Translations under genes and position numbers: made by a program
Assembly: GCA_964583795.1 (NCBI GenBank)
Contig: CAZOWX010000007.1
Location: 1-64,000 of the forward strand
Length of the DNA stretch: 64,000 nucleotides
Source of the DNA: JBDTME01 sp964583795
GTDB taxonomy: Bacteria > Patescibacteriota > Microgenomatia > UBA1400 > PJMF01
Reading direction: 5' to 3'
Part shown: piece by piece, positions 32,143-41,349 of the stretch
Position numbering within the stretch: position 1 is the first letter of the stretch
How the letters are laid out: every line of letters starts with the position of its first letter
Notes under the pieces: generated by a model
The model's input: only the letters and a program-made list of their open reading frames with translations
What the model was told of the DNA's origin: nothing
Database searches by the model: none

Positions 32143-33039
32143 TTATTCTGACTGACTAGAACGCTTATCTATTTTGATTAACAATTTCTCAGCCTGAGGG
32201 AGCGCACGTCCTTCAACAAAATCATCATGCCCACTGTCAGAGAATAATTGATTAATTTCTCTGATTCGCATAACATCGGTTCTTACTATATCAATCAATC
32301 GAGCGACCGACATATATTGAGGCCACCCATCTTCTCCCTTAGTTTCAACAACTCCTTTTTCTAAATCAGCAGTCTCAATCGTTGAACCTTTTTCCTGCAA
32401 CCAAGAATTAAACATCAAGATCAACTTGAGCACATTAGTGTTTAAGAAATCTAATTCAGCTATTAAAAAGTTAACATGTTCTCGATCAATTCTCTTATGG
32501 AGTGACTTTAGTGTTAAAAGCTTTGGGAAATCACTTTCTTCTTTAGCACCTACAATTTCTGCCAACTCATAGGTGACTCCAATTTCCTCATCAAGAGGGA
32601 TTACAACAACAGCATTACCAGCATCTCCCAATTTTGGTGAATATGAAATATGTACACTTGCACCCTTAGTTTCTACTTTTTTTAATTTAAAAAAGATTAA
32701 ACTGGCATACCTCTCACCCGAACTTCCCGGTGCCACCGTGTTGCCTCTTATCTCATAATCTTCATCCTCAAGTAGGAATCGTACGATATTCCCGTCAGCG
32801 TCTGTTACCCATATCTGTGGCTTGAGGGGCTCAAAGTGAACCTCATTATGAATAGTAAATGAGTGATCATTATCCCCATTTATCTCATCTGCGGTCATAC
32901 CAACCACACTAACTCTTCGTGTTGAAACATCCTCTAGGTAAGCACTTTGTATTTGATCAAGTATTCCTAATACATAAGCTGCCTCAGCAGTATTCAGACC
33001 CAATATTTTTTCATTAGTTAGTTCTTCAGCTAAGACCAT
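32143..33039 (-). CDS. Unknown soluble protein, 298 aa
   Basis: Acidic, soluble, no signal or membrane segment. Two parts: a beta-rich N-terminal half (about 40-165) with FTIHNEVHFEPLKPQIWV, and a helical C-terminal half (about 175-290). An AGGAGAAAT ribosome site supports the start. The beta part resembles a carbohydrate- or capsid-like sandwich only vaguely; I recognise no family. It ends 75 bases before sufC but has its own leader. Confidence 0.65.
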   Translation of the reverse strand: MVLAEELTNEKILGLNTAEAAYVLGILDQIQSAYLEDVSTRRVSVVGMTADEINGDNDHSFTIHNEVHFEPLKPQIWVTDADGNIVRFLLEDEDYEIRGNTVAPGSSGERYASLIFFKLKKVETKGASVHISYSPKLGDAGNAVVVIPLDEEIGVTYELAEIVGAKEESDFPKLLTLKSLHKRIDREHVNFLIAELDFLNTNVLKLILMFNSWLQEKGSTIETADLEKGVVETKGEDGWPQYMSVARLIDIVRTDVMRIREINQLFSDSGHDDFVEGRALPQAEKLLIKIDKRSSQSE

Positions 33040-33122
33040 ATTTCTCCTATTTGTTGCATTTCTGGTACAGATGAATAGCAGTAATTTTTAGTTTAAACAC
33101 TTCTTAAACCTATGCGACGAGT

Positions 33123-33659
33123 TTATCTCGGATAGTGTTCAAATACAAACGCTGCTTCTTGTCGAATATTATCAAGGGTGTTGAGATCGCTCAGTTCATC
33201 GCGAGTGAACCACTCAATTCCTAGTGTTTCTGTTTCATTGTGGCGTATCTCTACCCCTTTGGTTGGATAAACTAAGTAGGCAAAACCTAAATGTTGTTCA
33301 CACCCACGTTTGCGCCACCCCAAAGGAACATCTTCACTTTTTCCCATTCCCTGCCGCAACCAATAATTTTCTTTACATACCCAATGCAGGTTCGAGACAA
33401 AGGGACATGGCAAAAACTGCACATCCTCTATTTCAATAGAAAAATCGGACTGCATGATCGCTTTCGCGCGAATCCCGGTTTCCTCATAAAACTCACGCTC
33501 TGCAGTTTGATGTGGCATTTCTCCTTCTTCCACGTGTCCTCCAGGAGCCAACCAAATCCCCAATTTTTTGTGATGAATGAGCAGCACTTTCTCTTCATGA
33601 AGCATCCACGCCGCAGCGGTGTAGCAAATTTTGGCTTGAAAACGAATGAGATCAGACAT
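33123..33659 (-). CDS. NUDIX hydrolase
   Basis: 178 residues. Complete Nudix box from GGHVEEGEMPH to REFYEETGI (residues 40-63; GX5EX7REUXEEXGU). Cleaves a nucleoside diphosphate linked to another moiety; substrate unknown. WLAPGGHVE resembles members acting on (d)NTPs or nucleotide sugars. Stands alone between two unrelated genes. Confidence 0.92.
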   Translation of the reverse strand: MSDLIRFQAKICYTAAAWMLHEEKVLLIHHKKLGIWLAPGGHVEEGEMPHQTAEREFYEETGIRAKAIMQSDFSIEIEDVQFLPCPFVSNLHWVCKENYWLRQGMGKSEDVPLGWRKRGCEQHLGFAYLVYPTKGVEIRHNETETLGIEWFTRDELSDLNTLDNIRQEAAFVFEHYPR

Positions 33660-34143
33660 AACTTAGGATCAATTATTAGTTATTAGGGATTAGAAATTCG
33701 GTGTTAGTTTATAGTAATTATCAAAAACCATAAACCACCAAATAATTTGACCTTTCCACTAGCTGCTCAGACTACAGCTCCTGAAACAAGTTCAGCCCGC
33801 CTATCAGCAAAGGCAGGGATGACGCGCGTTTTCTGACACCTGAAACCTGATACCTGATACCTGATACCTAGCGCTATCTTCGTGTCTTCTTTGTATTGCG
33901 TCCACTTCATCAAAGCTTCTATAGTGAATGCAGCCTACCAACGTCCACCCTGCCCTGATATGGGCAAATAGCTCCAATTGTTCTGGAGCATTTTGTTTTA
34001 AAAGGGAAAAATATTACAATAATAGACTTTATAATCAGCTGAGTGATCTTGCTCGGTCTGGCTCCCCACACTCCGCCAGACTTCGCGATCTGATCCCCAC
34101 AGGGGACTTCGCTTACTGATTTGAAAAGTGTATCAGTCAAGTC
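33660..34143. repeat. 484-base gene-free region built of repeats
   Basis: Contains TTAG/TTATAG words (33670-33740), a REP-like palindrome CTCCTGAA...AGGGATGACG (33775-33825), a CTGACACCTGAAACC word array (33833-33872) and a composite element (34041-34142) homologous to 26192-26296, sharing GATCTTG, TCTGGCTCC, CGATCTGA and GTGTATCAGT. The composite element runs right up to the next gene's ATG. No gene is supported here. Confidence 0.8.
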
Positions 34144-34728
34144 ATGAAGCAAATTTTTTTCGATATCGAAACCAAACGCACCTTTGATCAAGTTGAAGGG
34201 TACTTTCCTGAAAAACTGGGCATTTCTTTTGTCGGCGTCTGTGTGCGTGATGGCATGCACGGTGAAGGAGAGATGTTGGGATTTTTTGAAAACGAACTCG
34301 ATAAAATGTTTGACCTATTTGAAAGTGCAGACGTTATCATAGGCTACAATAGCGATCATTTCGATCTTCCTGCTCTGGTTCCATATACCTCAATCGATGT
34401 AATGCAGTATCCATCACTGGATTTATTGGCACGTTTCAAAAAAGCGACCGGACATCGAGTGAAGCTTGATATCATCGCACAAGAAACGTTAGGAAAAGGC
34501 AAAATTGGTGACGGGTTGGATGCCATTAAATATTACGAAACCGGACAACTGGAAAAACTACGTGATTACTGCCTGATGGATGTAGCAATTACCCGCGATG
34601 TGTATGACTATGGCATGAAACACGGATCACTCAAGTACAAAAATAAATGGAACCGCCTGATCGAAACCCCTGTCGATTTTTCATTTAAAGTAAAAAAATC
34701 CCAGGGAACACAACTCTCACTGATTTGA
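34144..34728 (+). CDS. RNase H-fold 3'-5' exonuclease-like protein (DEDDy)
   Basis: 194 residues. FFDIET (Asp7, Glu9), GYNSDHFD (about 67-74) and YCLMD (Tyr142, Asp146) form the DEDDy set of DnaQ-like exonucleases, closest in style to the PF13482/PolB-exonuclease group. It would remove nucleotides from DNA or RNA 3' ends. The ATG comes straight out of a repeat element (GTGTATCAGTCAAGTC), and no ribosome site is visible. Confidence 0.82.
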   Translation: MKQIFFDIETKRTFDQVEGYFPEKLGISFVGVCVRDGMHGEGEMLGFFENELDKMFDLFESADVIIGYNSDHFDLPALVPYTSIDVMQYPSLDLLARFKKATGHRVKLDIIAQETLGKGKIGDGLDAIKYYETGQLEKLRDYCLMDVAITRDVYDYGMKHGSLKYKNKWNRLIETPVDFSFKVKKSQGTQLSLI

Positions 34729-34744
34729 AATGCCAATCTTTGTT

Positions 34745-35710
34745 TTATTCCTTTAGGTTAACTCGATATTTTTTACTGGTAAATTCAAGTGGACTTATCA
34801 ACCAAATGTATGAATGCTCACTTTGCTCTGAAGGTTTAAAAACAATCAACACATCACTCCAATACACAATATCTTGTCGATAACCGTTCAGATAAATGCT
34901 TGATGCTTGGTTGGGCCAACGGCGAAAGTTATGTCCCCACAGTTGGACAAACCCATCTTCTTTTTTTACTTCAGCAATAATCGGGATATCCCCCTGAATA
35001 GTGATATTTCTCGTGGTAACAAAGAAAATAATACTGTTGCAAAAAAAGATAGTTACACTATAAAAAGCAAATAATAACCTAACATCAATTGCCCAAAGTG
35101 CTAATCGCACAAAGAAAGCAAATACAATGAGTGCAATGACAAACTCAAACATAAATGTTTGAAAAATGAAGTGTTGAAGTTTATTAAAGTAAAAGAACCA
35201 AAAAAAATATTTTGCTTGATCGAGCATTTGGTTGATAATTAAACTTATCCATGCAGAAAGAAAAATAAATAATAATATCTTTGATCGATAAATTATGTAT
35301 TGCATCACAGTTAAAAAAGCCGAAATCGGAGAAATTGTTACTAGTTGGATCGCTTTAAGGTGTGAAAGGACAAAAGCATTGCTTTTTCTGTGACCGATAC
35401 GCTCAATGAGTTGCAATAGCAGCGCATCACTGAAAAATAAGTAGAACCACATTGCTAATCGTGTTGCAAAAAAATTATTTCCAACAAAAAGTGCAAACAA
35501 TGAAAAAAGTAAAGAGTTTATTGAAAGAGAAAATGTAACTTGCGATGAAAAACGAAAATATAAGCTTAAGACAAACCATAAGGCGAAAAAAAACATGTAC
35601 GCTTCAGAAATATGTAATGCAATATATCGAGCTTCTACCAGTGGTAAAAAAATAAATAACGTAACAATGATTTCTTCAATTTGTGGATTTTGTTTTTTTT
35701 GCATGCTCAT
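34745..35710 (-). CDS. Membrane protein with C-terminal IPT/TIG-like domain
   Basis: 321 residues: about seven hydrophobic segments (20-225) and a C-terminal outer domain (about 235-321). GFVQLWGHNF and YLNGYRQDIVYWSDVLIVFKP look like an IPT/TIG Ig-like fold. It overlaps the stop/start of the YfhO-like gene by one base, so the two form an operon. Perhaps an accessory subunit of a membrane glycosyltransferase (inference). Confidence 0.6.
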   Translation of the reverse strand: MSMQKKQNPQIEEIIVTLFIFLPLVEARYIALHISEAYMFFFALWFVLSLYFRFSSQVTFSLSINSLLFSLFALFVGNNFFATRLAMWFYLFFSDALLLQLIERIGHRKSNAFVLSHLKAIQLVTISPISAFLTVMQYIIYRSKILLFIFLSAWISLIINQMLDQAKYFFWFFYFNKLQHFIFQTFMFEFVIALIVFAFFVRLALWAIDVRLLFAFYSVTIFFCNSIIFFVTTRNITIQGDIPIIAEVKKEDGFVQLWGHNFRRWPNQASSIYLNGYRQDIVYWSDVLIVFKPSEQSEHSYIWLISPLEFTSKKYRVNLKE

Positions 35711-37995
35711 TATTTCGTCTGTTTTTTCGCTATTACTATCATTGAAATAAAAACTCCTACAATTGTTATTCCACTAAATAGGCTCCCTAAATACAATAAT
35801 TTTTGGGGCTTAAACTGAACAGCTAACTCAAAGTTATACGAGCCATCTGCGTTTTGAGAGCATGAAATGTATTGTTCACACAACTGTTTTGGATGAATGA
35901 TCCAAGCATTGGCGTATCCGTTTGCAATGAGATGATCCTCGTTTGACACGATTGATTGAGGGAAAAAAAATTGTAACATACCATTGTTTGACTGACTTAT
36001 TATCCATTGGGAGTCATAGGCTTCCAAAAATGTTAGTAAAAAATCGTTTGAGGCATCCTTAATTCCTATAGAATAAAAAGTGGGATGACTGCGTGTGAAT
36101 TCCAATCTCGCTGACGACGTTGATTCTTGTTCAAATTGGTTTTTCGACTCATTCTGATCATTCAATAAAAAAACAGTACCAACCTTATAATTAACATCCG
36201 CTACTTTTTCAAGAAGGTTGTCAACTGATTCAGCGCTTCCTTGAACATGCTCAGCCACAAAAATCTTTGGTAAAACAAACTCATTTTTCAGTACAAAGGT
36301 TGTTCCATTACTATGGGGCTCAATAACTAACTTTTGTTGTAAATTTACAATTTTTTGTTTCGCCACACTGAAGTTCCAAGCACTCTTCGTTGCACATTCA
36401 GTAAATTTTGGGCGGATATCGTCGCGAAAAACAATATAGCGAACGTTCAATAATGAAATATATTTGCCAAGTTGCTCTGGGGAAGCATCAATCAAAGAAC
36501 AAAAATAGTTATCAATTGTCTTGGCAAACGGACTCACTTCTGCACTGAAGGTGGGCGAGCGCAATAAAGTATACTCGACCTGTCCCCCCTGGGCTTCATT
36601 TTGATATGAAGTCTTCTGGTACTCCGGACTAATCACAGAAGGGACAAAAATAGTTCTTTCAAGCCCAGTTTGTTGTTCATTAAGTGAATAAGCCTGCTTT
36701 AGTTCTGGGGAGAGTTGGTAAAAATCCACATGATCTTTTCCCTGCCTGGCCAACGTTTGTTGACCAATGTCACCAGTTAACCACCATCCACCTATCCAAA
36801 CCACAATGATGCCGGCCATCATTTTTTGAATATTTTTTTTACTCAATTTCAAGGGGTATGCAAGAAGGATGGGAATCAAAAAGGCTGGAGCTAACATCAT
36901 ATGTTGCGGACTTCTATACAGCGAAAACAAGGGAACATGACGAAACAAAAAAAGGGTCACTTTTGAAAACGGCGGTAGCCCTCCTTTAACCAACAAAATT
37001 GAAACAACAAATATCCATAGAAACACCGCAAAGCGTGGCTCTTTTATTCTTTTTTGTTGCACCAAACTTACAAACCAAATCCACACACCAAGCACGGCAA
37101 CATACCAAGTCCGAAGAGGAAATGACGGGAATACAAATTGATACATGTTTCGGTCTAAGTAACCACTCAAAGTCAAAATTCCTAGAATATGCTGTGTTAA
37201 ACCAGTAAAAGATTGAAAGTTACCTGTAAACTCAGATTTGCCCGTGTAAGTAAGTAGAGAAAACAACGACGTCAAAAATGGCAAAATGAAATATAAGTTG
37301 ACACAAAAGAGCAAAATATGAGCCATAACATAGTGAAAGATTATTTTCACTTTTCGCTTACTGACAAATATTTCATAAATAAGCAATAAGAAAAAAATCG
37401 TTTCAATCAGAACGGTATTTTGCAAAGAAGGAATGACAAAGAAACTGGAAAGTAAAAAAAATCCCAGTTGTTTGGCTTTACCCCATAGAACAAATTGATA
37501 CAAACTATTAAAAAACAGCGGTGCTGCAGCAAAAGAAATCCACATGTACCACGATCCACCAATCACTTCGTTAAACAAAAAAGGCGAAAACGCATACAGA
37601 AAGCTTGCAATCCAGTTTACATTTGATTTTTTTACAAAAGTATCAAGTAACCGCTTAAAAAAGATCAGTGCGCAAAGGTGCACGACATAGAGCAAAAGCA
37701 AAATAATATACTTCGGTGACAAAATATAGGCTAAAGCGCTCAAAATGGTGTTTGGAATAAGTTGTGAAATATTAAGAAACAAACCGCTACCAAAGTTATA
37801 GGAGAACCAGGTTGAAGTCGAAATTTCATACAGTCGACGAAAGTGAAAATCAAGCGCTGGAAATCCCCAGTCCCAGTTGTGACCAATGATACAATCGGCA
37901 CAAAGAAACAACACATGACGGTACGACAAGAAAAAAATAAGGTGAAATAGCCCTAAATACCGACTCTGAAAAGATAGCAATTTCTTTTTTTTCAT
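35710..37995 (-). CDS. YfhO-like/GT-C large membrane protein
   Basis: 761 residues: about twelve membrane helices over the first ~460 residues, then a large outer domain with a helix at the C-terminus. The first loop (GHNWDWGFPALDFHFRR) and the motif FSLYRSPQHMMLAP resemble YfhO/GT-C proteins that handle lipid-linked sugars in teichoic acid and surface glycan modification. Divergent from rfbF, bordering the polysaccharide locus. The exact reaction is unknown. Confidence 0.7.
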   Translation of the reverse strand: MKKKKLLSFQSRYLGLFHLIFFLSYRHVLFLCADCIIGHNWDWGFPALDFHFRRLYEISTSTWFSYNFGSGLFLNISQLIPNTILSALAYILSPKYIILLLLYVVHLCALIFFKRLLDTFVKKSNVNWIASFLYAFSPFLFNEVIGGSWYMWISFAAAPLFFNSLYQFVLWGKAKQLGFFLLSSFFVIPSLQNTVLIETIFFLLLIYEIFVSKRKVKIIFHYVMAHILLFCVNLYFILPFLTSLFSLLTYTGKSEFTGNFQSFTGLTQHILGILTLSGYLDRNMYQFVFPSFPLRTWYVAVLGVWIWFVSLVQQKRIKEPRFAVFLWIFVVSILLVKGGLPPFSKVTLFLFRHVPLFSLYRSPQHMMLAPAFLIPILLAYPLKLSKKNIQKMMAGIIVVWIGGWWLTGDIGQQTLARQGKDHVDFYQLSPELKQAYSLNEQQTGLERTIFVPSVISPEYQKTSYQNEAQGGQVEYTLLRSPTFSAEVSPFAKTIDNYFCSLIDASPEQLGKYISLLNVRYIVFRDDIRPKFTECATKSAWNFSVAKQKIVNLQQKLVIEPHSNGTTFVLKNEFVLPKIFVAEHVQGSAESVDNLLEKVADVNYKVGTVFLLNDQNESKNQFEQESTSSARLEFTRSHPTFYSIGIKDASNDFLLTFLEAYDSQWIISQSNNGMLQFFFPQSIVSNEDHLIANGYANAWIIHPKQLCEQYISCSQNADGSYNFELAVQFKPQKLLYLGSLFSGITIVGVFISMIVIAKKQTK

Positions 37996-38131
37996 TTTTA
38001 GTTGAAATATCGGATCTTTCGCTGTATTGTTATAGCAGATTCAGTGACTGATCGAAAGTATAGTTTTGTTTTAAAAAACAAATATGTTGAAAAGCGCTCA
38101 TTGAGTTTCGTCGTACGATCCTGTATTTTTT

Positions 38132-38140
38132 TGATATACT
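38132..38140 (+). promoter_or_regulatory. Extended -10 promoter of the rfb operon
   Basis: TGATATACT on the plus strand, followed by an AGAGGT ribosome site eight bases before the ATG at 38167. No good -35, as expected for an extended -10. Confidence 0.6.
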
Positions 38141-38166
38141 TTTGAGCATTAGTAGAGGTATTGACT

Positions 38167-38946
38167 ATGCAAACAATCATTCTCTGCGGCGGTGAAGGCA
38201 CTAGAATGAAGGAAGAAACTGAGTTTCGTCCCAAGCCAATGGTAATGGTGGGTAATAAGCCAATTATTTGGCATATCATGAAAATTTATGCCCATTTTGG
38301 TTTTAATCATTTTATCTTGGCACTTGGTTATAAATCTGATTACATCAAACAATTTTTTCTCAACCAAAAGGCACTGACCTCTGATTTTTCGCTCAACACG
38401 AAATCACATAAGCCCACCTACTACTTGGAAAATCGCAAAGATATTGATGATTTTACGATTACTTTTGTCGACACTGGACTGAATACTCTCCCAGGTGAGC
38501 GCATTTTAAAATGCCAAAATTATGTTCCTGAAACCGATGAAGACTTTATGGTTACGTATGGCGATGGAGTATCCAATATTGATTTGAAAAAACTAGTGGC
38601 ATTTCATAAAAAACATAAATTACTCGGAACTGTTACTGGAGTGCATCCACGATCCAAGTTTGGACTCCTTAATGTTGATCCTGATAGCTTAGTCGAAAGT
38701 TTTGTCGAAAAACCAGTGTTATCCGATTGGGTGAATGGTGGGTTCATGGTGTTTAAGCGCAACTTTTTCGAGTATCTCAACCCTGGGGAAATGGAACATG
38801 ATGGTCTCAAACGATTAGCTGCAAAGAAACAGTTGGCTCTTTATCCCCACAACGATTTTTGGCAAGCAGTGGACACTTACAAAGAATTAAAGGATCTGAA
38901 CGACTTATGGAACAATCCGCAGCCGCCCTGGAAGGTGTGGGCATGA
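38167..38946 (+). CDS. rfbF: Glucose-1-phosphate cytidylyltransferase
   Basis: 259 residues. LCGGEGTRMKEET (nucleotide loop with GGEGTR at 8-13), FRPKPMVMVGNKPI, VTYGDGVSNID and EKPVLSDWVNGGF match RfbF. It makes CDP-glucose from CTP and glucose-1-P, the first step toward CDP-3,6-dideoxyhexoses. The frame opens at TTG 38161, but the ATG at 38167 has the ribosome site. Its stop overlaps the next gene's ATG (ATGA). Confidence 0.95.
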   Translation: MQTIILCGGEGTRMKEETEFRPKPMVMVGNKPIIWHIMKIYAHFGFNHFILALGYKSDYIKQFFLNQKALTSDFSLNTKSHKPTYYLENRKDIDDFTITFVDTGLNTLPGERILKCQNYVPETDEDFMVTYGDGVSNIDLKKLVAFHKKHKLLGTVTGVHPRSKFGLLNVDPDSLVESFVEKPVLSDWVNGGFMVFKRNFFEYLNPGEMEHDGLKRLAAKKQLALYPHNDFWQAVDTYKELKDLNDLWNNPQPPWKVWA

Positions 38947-39905
38947 CACTCAAACATTCTCGCGTTCTTGTCACCGGCGCTACAGGTTTTGTCGGCGCTC
39001 ATTTGGTGAAACAGCTTGTAGGTCAAGGTGCTCGAGTGTACAGCACATCAATATCACGCAACCCCCTTTCGTATTTTTTTGAGCAGAAACTCGATCGACA
39101 ATCAACTGTATTGCAGGTAGATTTGTGTGATTTTGAAAAGGTCAAGGATATTGTTAGTAAATTTGAGATCGAGTACATCTTTCATCTGGCTGCACAGCCT
39201 ATTGTCAGTGTAGCCTATCACAATCCCAGACGAACTTTAGAAAGTAATGTGATGGGAACAGTCAACATTTTGGAAGCCGCACGATTGTACCAACCAAAAG
39301 GCGTAATTGTGGCTTCCTCTGATAAAGCGTATGGGAAACATGGTCAAACTCAATACACTGAGGATGCGCCACTCCAAGGTGATCACCCGTATGAAGTTTC
39401 AAAATCAGCAGCTGATTTAATTGCGATGACGTACGCTAAAACGTACGGATTGCCAATTGTTACTTCTCGCTTTGGTAACATCTACGGGCCTGGTGATCTC
39501 AATTTTTCTCGAATCATTCCAGGAATTATGGAATCACTCGTCACAAATCAGACTCTAGAATTGCGCAGTGATGGCAGTATGGTGAGAGATTATTTACACG
39601 TCGAAGACGTGGTGCGAGGGTATTTGCTGCTAGCGAAAAAAGTGAATGAGTTTCAAGGAGAAGCATTTAACTTTGGCTCTGACGAAACGCTCAGCGTAAT
39701 TGAGACAATTCACTCGATTGAAAAAGCACTCAAGAAAAAAGTAAAATATGCTGTCCTAAATAATGCAAAAAATGAAATTCCATATCAATCACTTGACTAC
39801 ACCAAAGCCAAACAGAAACTTGGTTGGACACCACAGATCTCAATTAACACATCAGCAAAAACAATCTTTAAGTGGTACAAACAAACGTTAGCGTCAAGAC
39901 TATAG
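38943..39905 (+). CDS. rfbG: CDP-glucose 4,6-dehydratase
   Basis: 320 residues, extended SDR. NAD site TGATGFVGAH (11-20), IFHLAAQPIV, VASSDKAYG, catalytic YEVSK and RFGNIYGPGDLNFSRIIP (RfbG-like GxGDxxxxRIIP). It converts CDP-glucose to CDP-4-keto-6-deoxyglucose. Translationally coupled to rfbF by the ATGA overlap. It ends in a solo copy of the AGTCTATAG repeat. Confidence 0.9.
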   Translation: MTLKHSRVLVTGATGFVGAHLVKQLVGQGARVYSTSISRNPLSYFFEQKLDRQSTVLQVDLCDFEKVKDIVSKFEIEYIFHLAAQPIVSVAYHNPRRTLESNVMGTVNILEAARLYQPKGVIVASSDKAYGKHGQTQYTEDAPLQGDHPYEVSKSAADLIAMTYAKTYGLPIVTSRFGNIYGPGDLNFSRIIPGIMESLVTNQTLELRSDGSMVRDYLHVEDVVRGYLLLAKKVNEFQGEAFNFGSDETLSVIETIHSIEKALKKKVKYAVLNNAKNEIPYQSLDYTKAKQKLGWTPQISINTSAKTIFKWYKQTLASRL

Positions 39906-40027
39906 TGCTTAGTCTATAGTCTTTAGTTTTTGTTGAACCAACTTGTCATAGATAAATTGGTGAGTGGATATATCAATTAGGAGTTCTTGCTTGCGGCTTG
40001 TAGCCTGAAGCTTGAAGCTTAAAACTT
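39897..40027. repeat. Word repeats between rfbG and rfbH
   Basis: A solo AAGACTATAGTGCTTAGTC-type palindromic arm (39897-39927), related to the arms of S23 element A, and an AGCTTGTAGC/AAGCTTGAAGC word array that ends right at the rfbH ATG (about 39990-40027). No ribosome site is left before rfbH. Confidence 0.75.
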
Positions 40028-41278
40028 ATGAAAAACTCATTTATCCCTGGAACTACCTATGTCCCCGCTAGTGGCAAGGTCTTTGGTCGTGAAGAAATTC
40101 GCAACGCCACTCAAGCCGCTAAAGATGGATGGTGGACTGAAGGACACTTTAGCAAAGAGTTTTGCGCTGAATTTGCAAAAGTTACTGGTTTAAAGCGAGT
40201 GGCTTTAGTGAACTCTGGCTCAAGCGCTAACTTAATCGCAGTGGCAGCTCTAACCTCAAAAATTTTTGGTGAGCGTCAACTTAAGCCGGGTGATGAGTAT
40301 ATTACCTGCTCCACTGGTTTTCCTACTACTGTAAATCCGGGAATTCAGTTTGGACTCAAACCGATCTTTATCGATGCTCAAGCAAACACTCTTAACATCG
40401 ATGCTGCTCAAATAGAGAAAGCGATTACGCCAAAAACCAAATTGATTATGATTGCCCACACTTTAGGAAAACCATTTGATCTTGATACCATTATGCCGCT
40501 GGTGAAAAAAAATAAACTCTGGCTGATTGAAGACTGTTGTGATGCGCTCGGATCAACGTACCATGGCCAAAATGTTGGCACATTCGGCGATATCGCCACC
40601 TTTAGTTTTTATCCAGCTCATCACATCACCATGGGGGAAGGTGGAGCGGTGTGTACGAATAACCCGCTGATTGCGAAATCCGCATTGCAGTTTCGTGATT
40701 GGGGACGTGACTGTTGGTGTGATACCGGCAAAGATAATACCTGCAACAAACGCTTTGAGTGGCAACTGGGCGATCTACCAAAAGGGTACGATCATAAATA
40801 TATCTACTCACAAATTGGGTTTAATTTGAAACTCACCGACTTTCAACCTGCCATTGGTCTCGCTCAATTGAAACGACTTCCTGGTTTTGTCAAAAAAAGA
40901 AAACGCAACTACACAACGCTCTTCTCTTTTTTCAAAAACTACTCACAGTTTTTTGAGTTGCTCAACACAACCAAAGCTGAAGATCCCAGTTGGTTTGGTT
41001 TTCCTTTTCTGGTTAAAGAATCGGCTCCATTTACTCGCAACGAACTCACAAAATATTTAGAAGAACATAAGATTGGAACACGCAATGTCTTTGCCGGAAA
41101 TCTTCTGAGGCATCCAGCATACAATGATAAGAAATTCACTGTTGTTGGTCAGATGACCAATTCCGATGCGATCATGAATCGGGCCTGTTGGATCGGTGTT
41201 TTTCCAGGGATTGATAAAAAGCGGATTGAGTATGTCATGACAACACTCAAAGCGTTTCTAAAAAAGTATGAGAGTTGA
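40028..41278 (+). CDS. rfbH: CDP-4-keto-6-deoxyglucose 3-dehydratase (E1), Fe-S/PMP enzyme
   Basis: 416 residues, DegT/DnrJ fold. The aminotransferase Lys is replaced by His in FYPAHHITMGEGG, the mark of the 3-dehydratase. The [2Fe-2S] ligands form CX57CX1CX7C exactly: Cys in EDCCDAL, then CWC and a final Cys in DNTCNK. With a reductase it removes the C3 hydroxyl through a PMP radical mechanism. The usual partner RfbI is not adjacent. Full family length. Confidence 0.96.
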   Translation: MKNSFIPGTTYVPASGKVFGREEIRNATQAAKDGWWTEGHFSKEFCAEFAKVTGLKRVALVNSGSSANLIAVAALTSKIFGERQLKPGDEYITCSTGFPTTVNPGIQFGLKPIFIDAQANTLNIDAAQIEKAITPKTKLIMIAHTLGKPFDLDTIMPLVKKNKLWLIEDCCDALGSTYHGQNVGTFGDIATFSFYPAHHITMGEGGAVCTNNPLIAKSALQFRDWGRDCWCDTGKDNTCNKRFEWQLGDLPKGYDHKYIYSQIGFNLKLTDFQPAIGLAQLKRLPGFVKKRKRNYTTLFSFFKNYSQFFELLNTTKAEDPSWFGFPFLVKESAPFTRNELTKYLEEHKIGTRNVFAGNLLRHPAYNDKKFTVVGQMTNSDAIMNRACWIGVFPGIDKKRIEYVMTTLKAFLKKYES

Positions 41279-41349
41279 AAAATGGTTGATAAGTTGATTG
41301 GTTGATTAGTTTAATTGTTGAATGGTTGCGTAGAGAATTAAAAAACACT

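Noticed and set aside
33919..34260. A 113-residue minus-strand frame upstream of the exonuclease gene
   Set aside because: It runs through repeat elements and over the start of the plus-strand exonuclease gene, with no family features.
38859..38942. A longer start for rfbG within rfbF
   Set aside because: The ATGA overlap at 38943 gives the standard SDR N-terminus; the earlier start adds residues that are shadow of rfbF.
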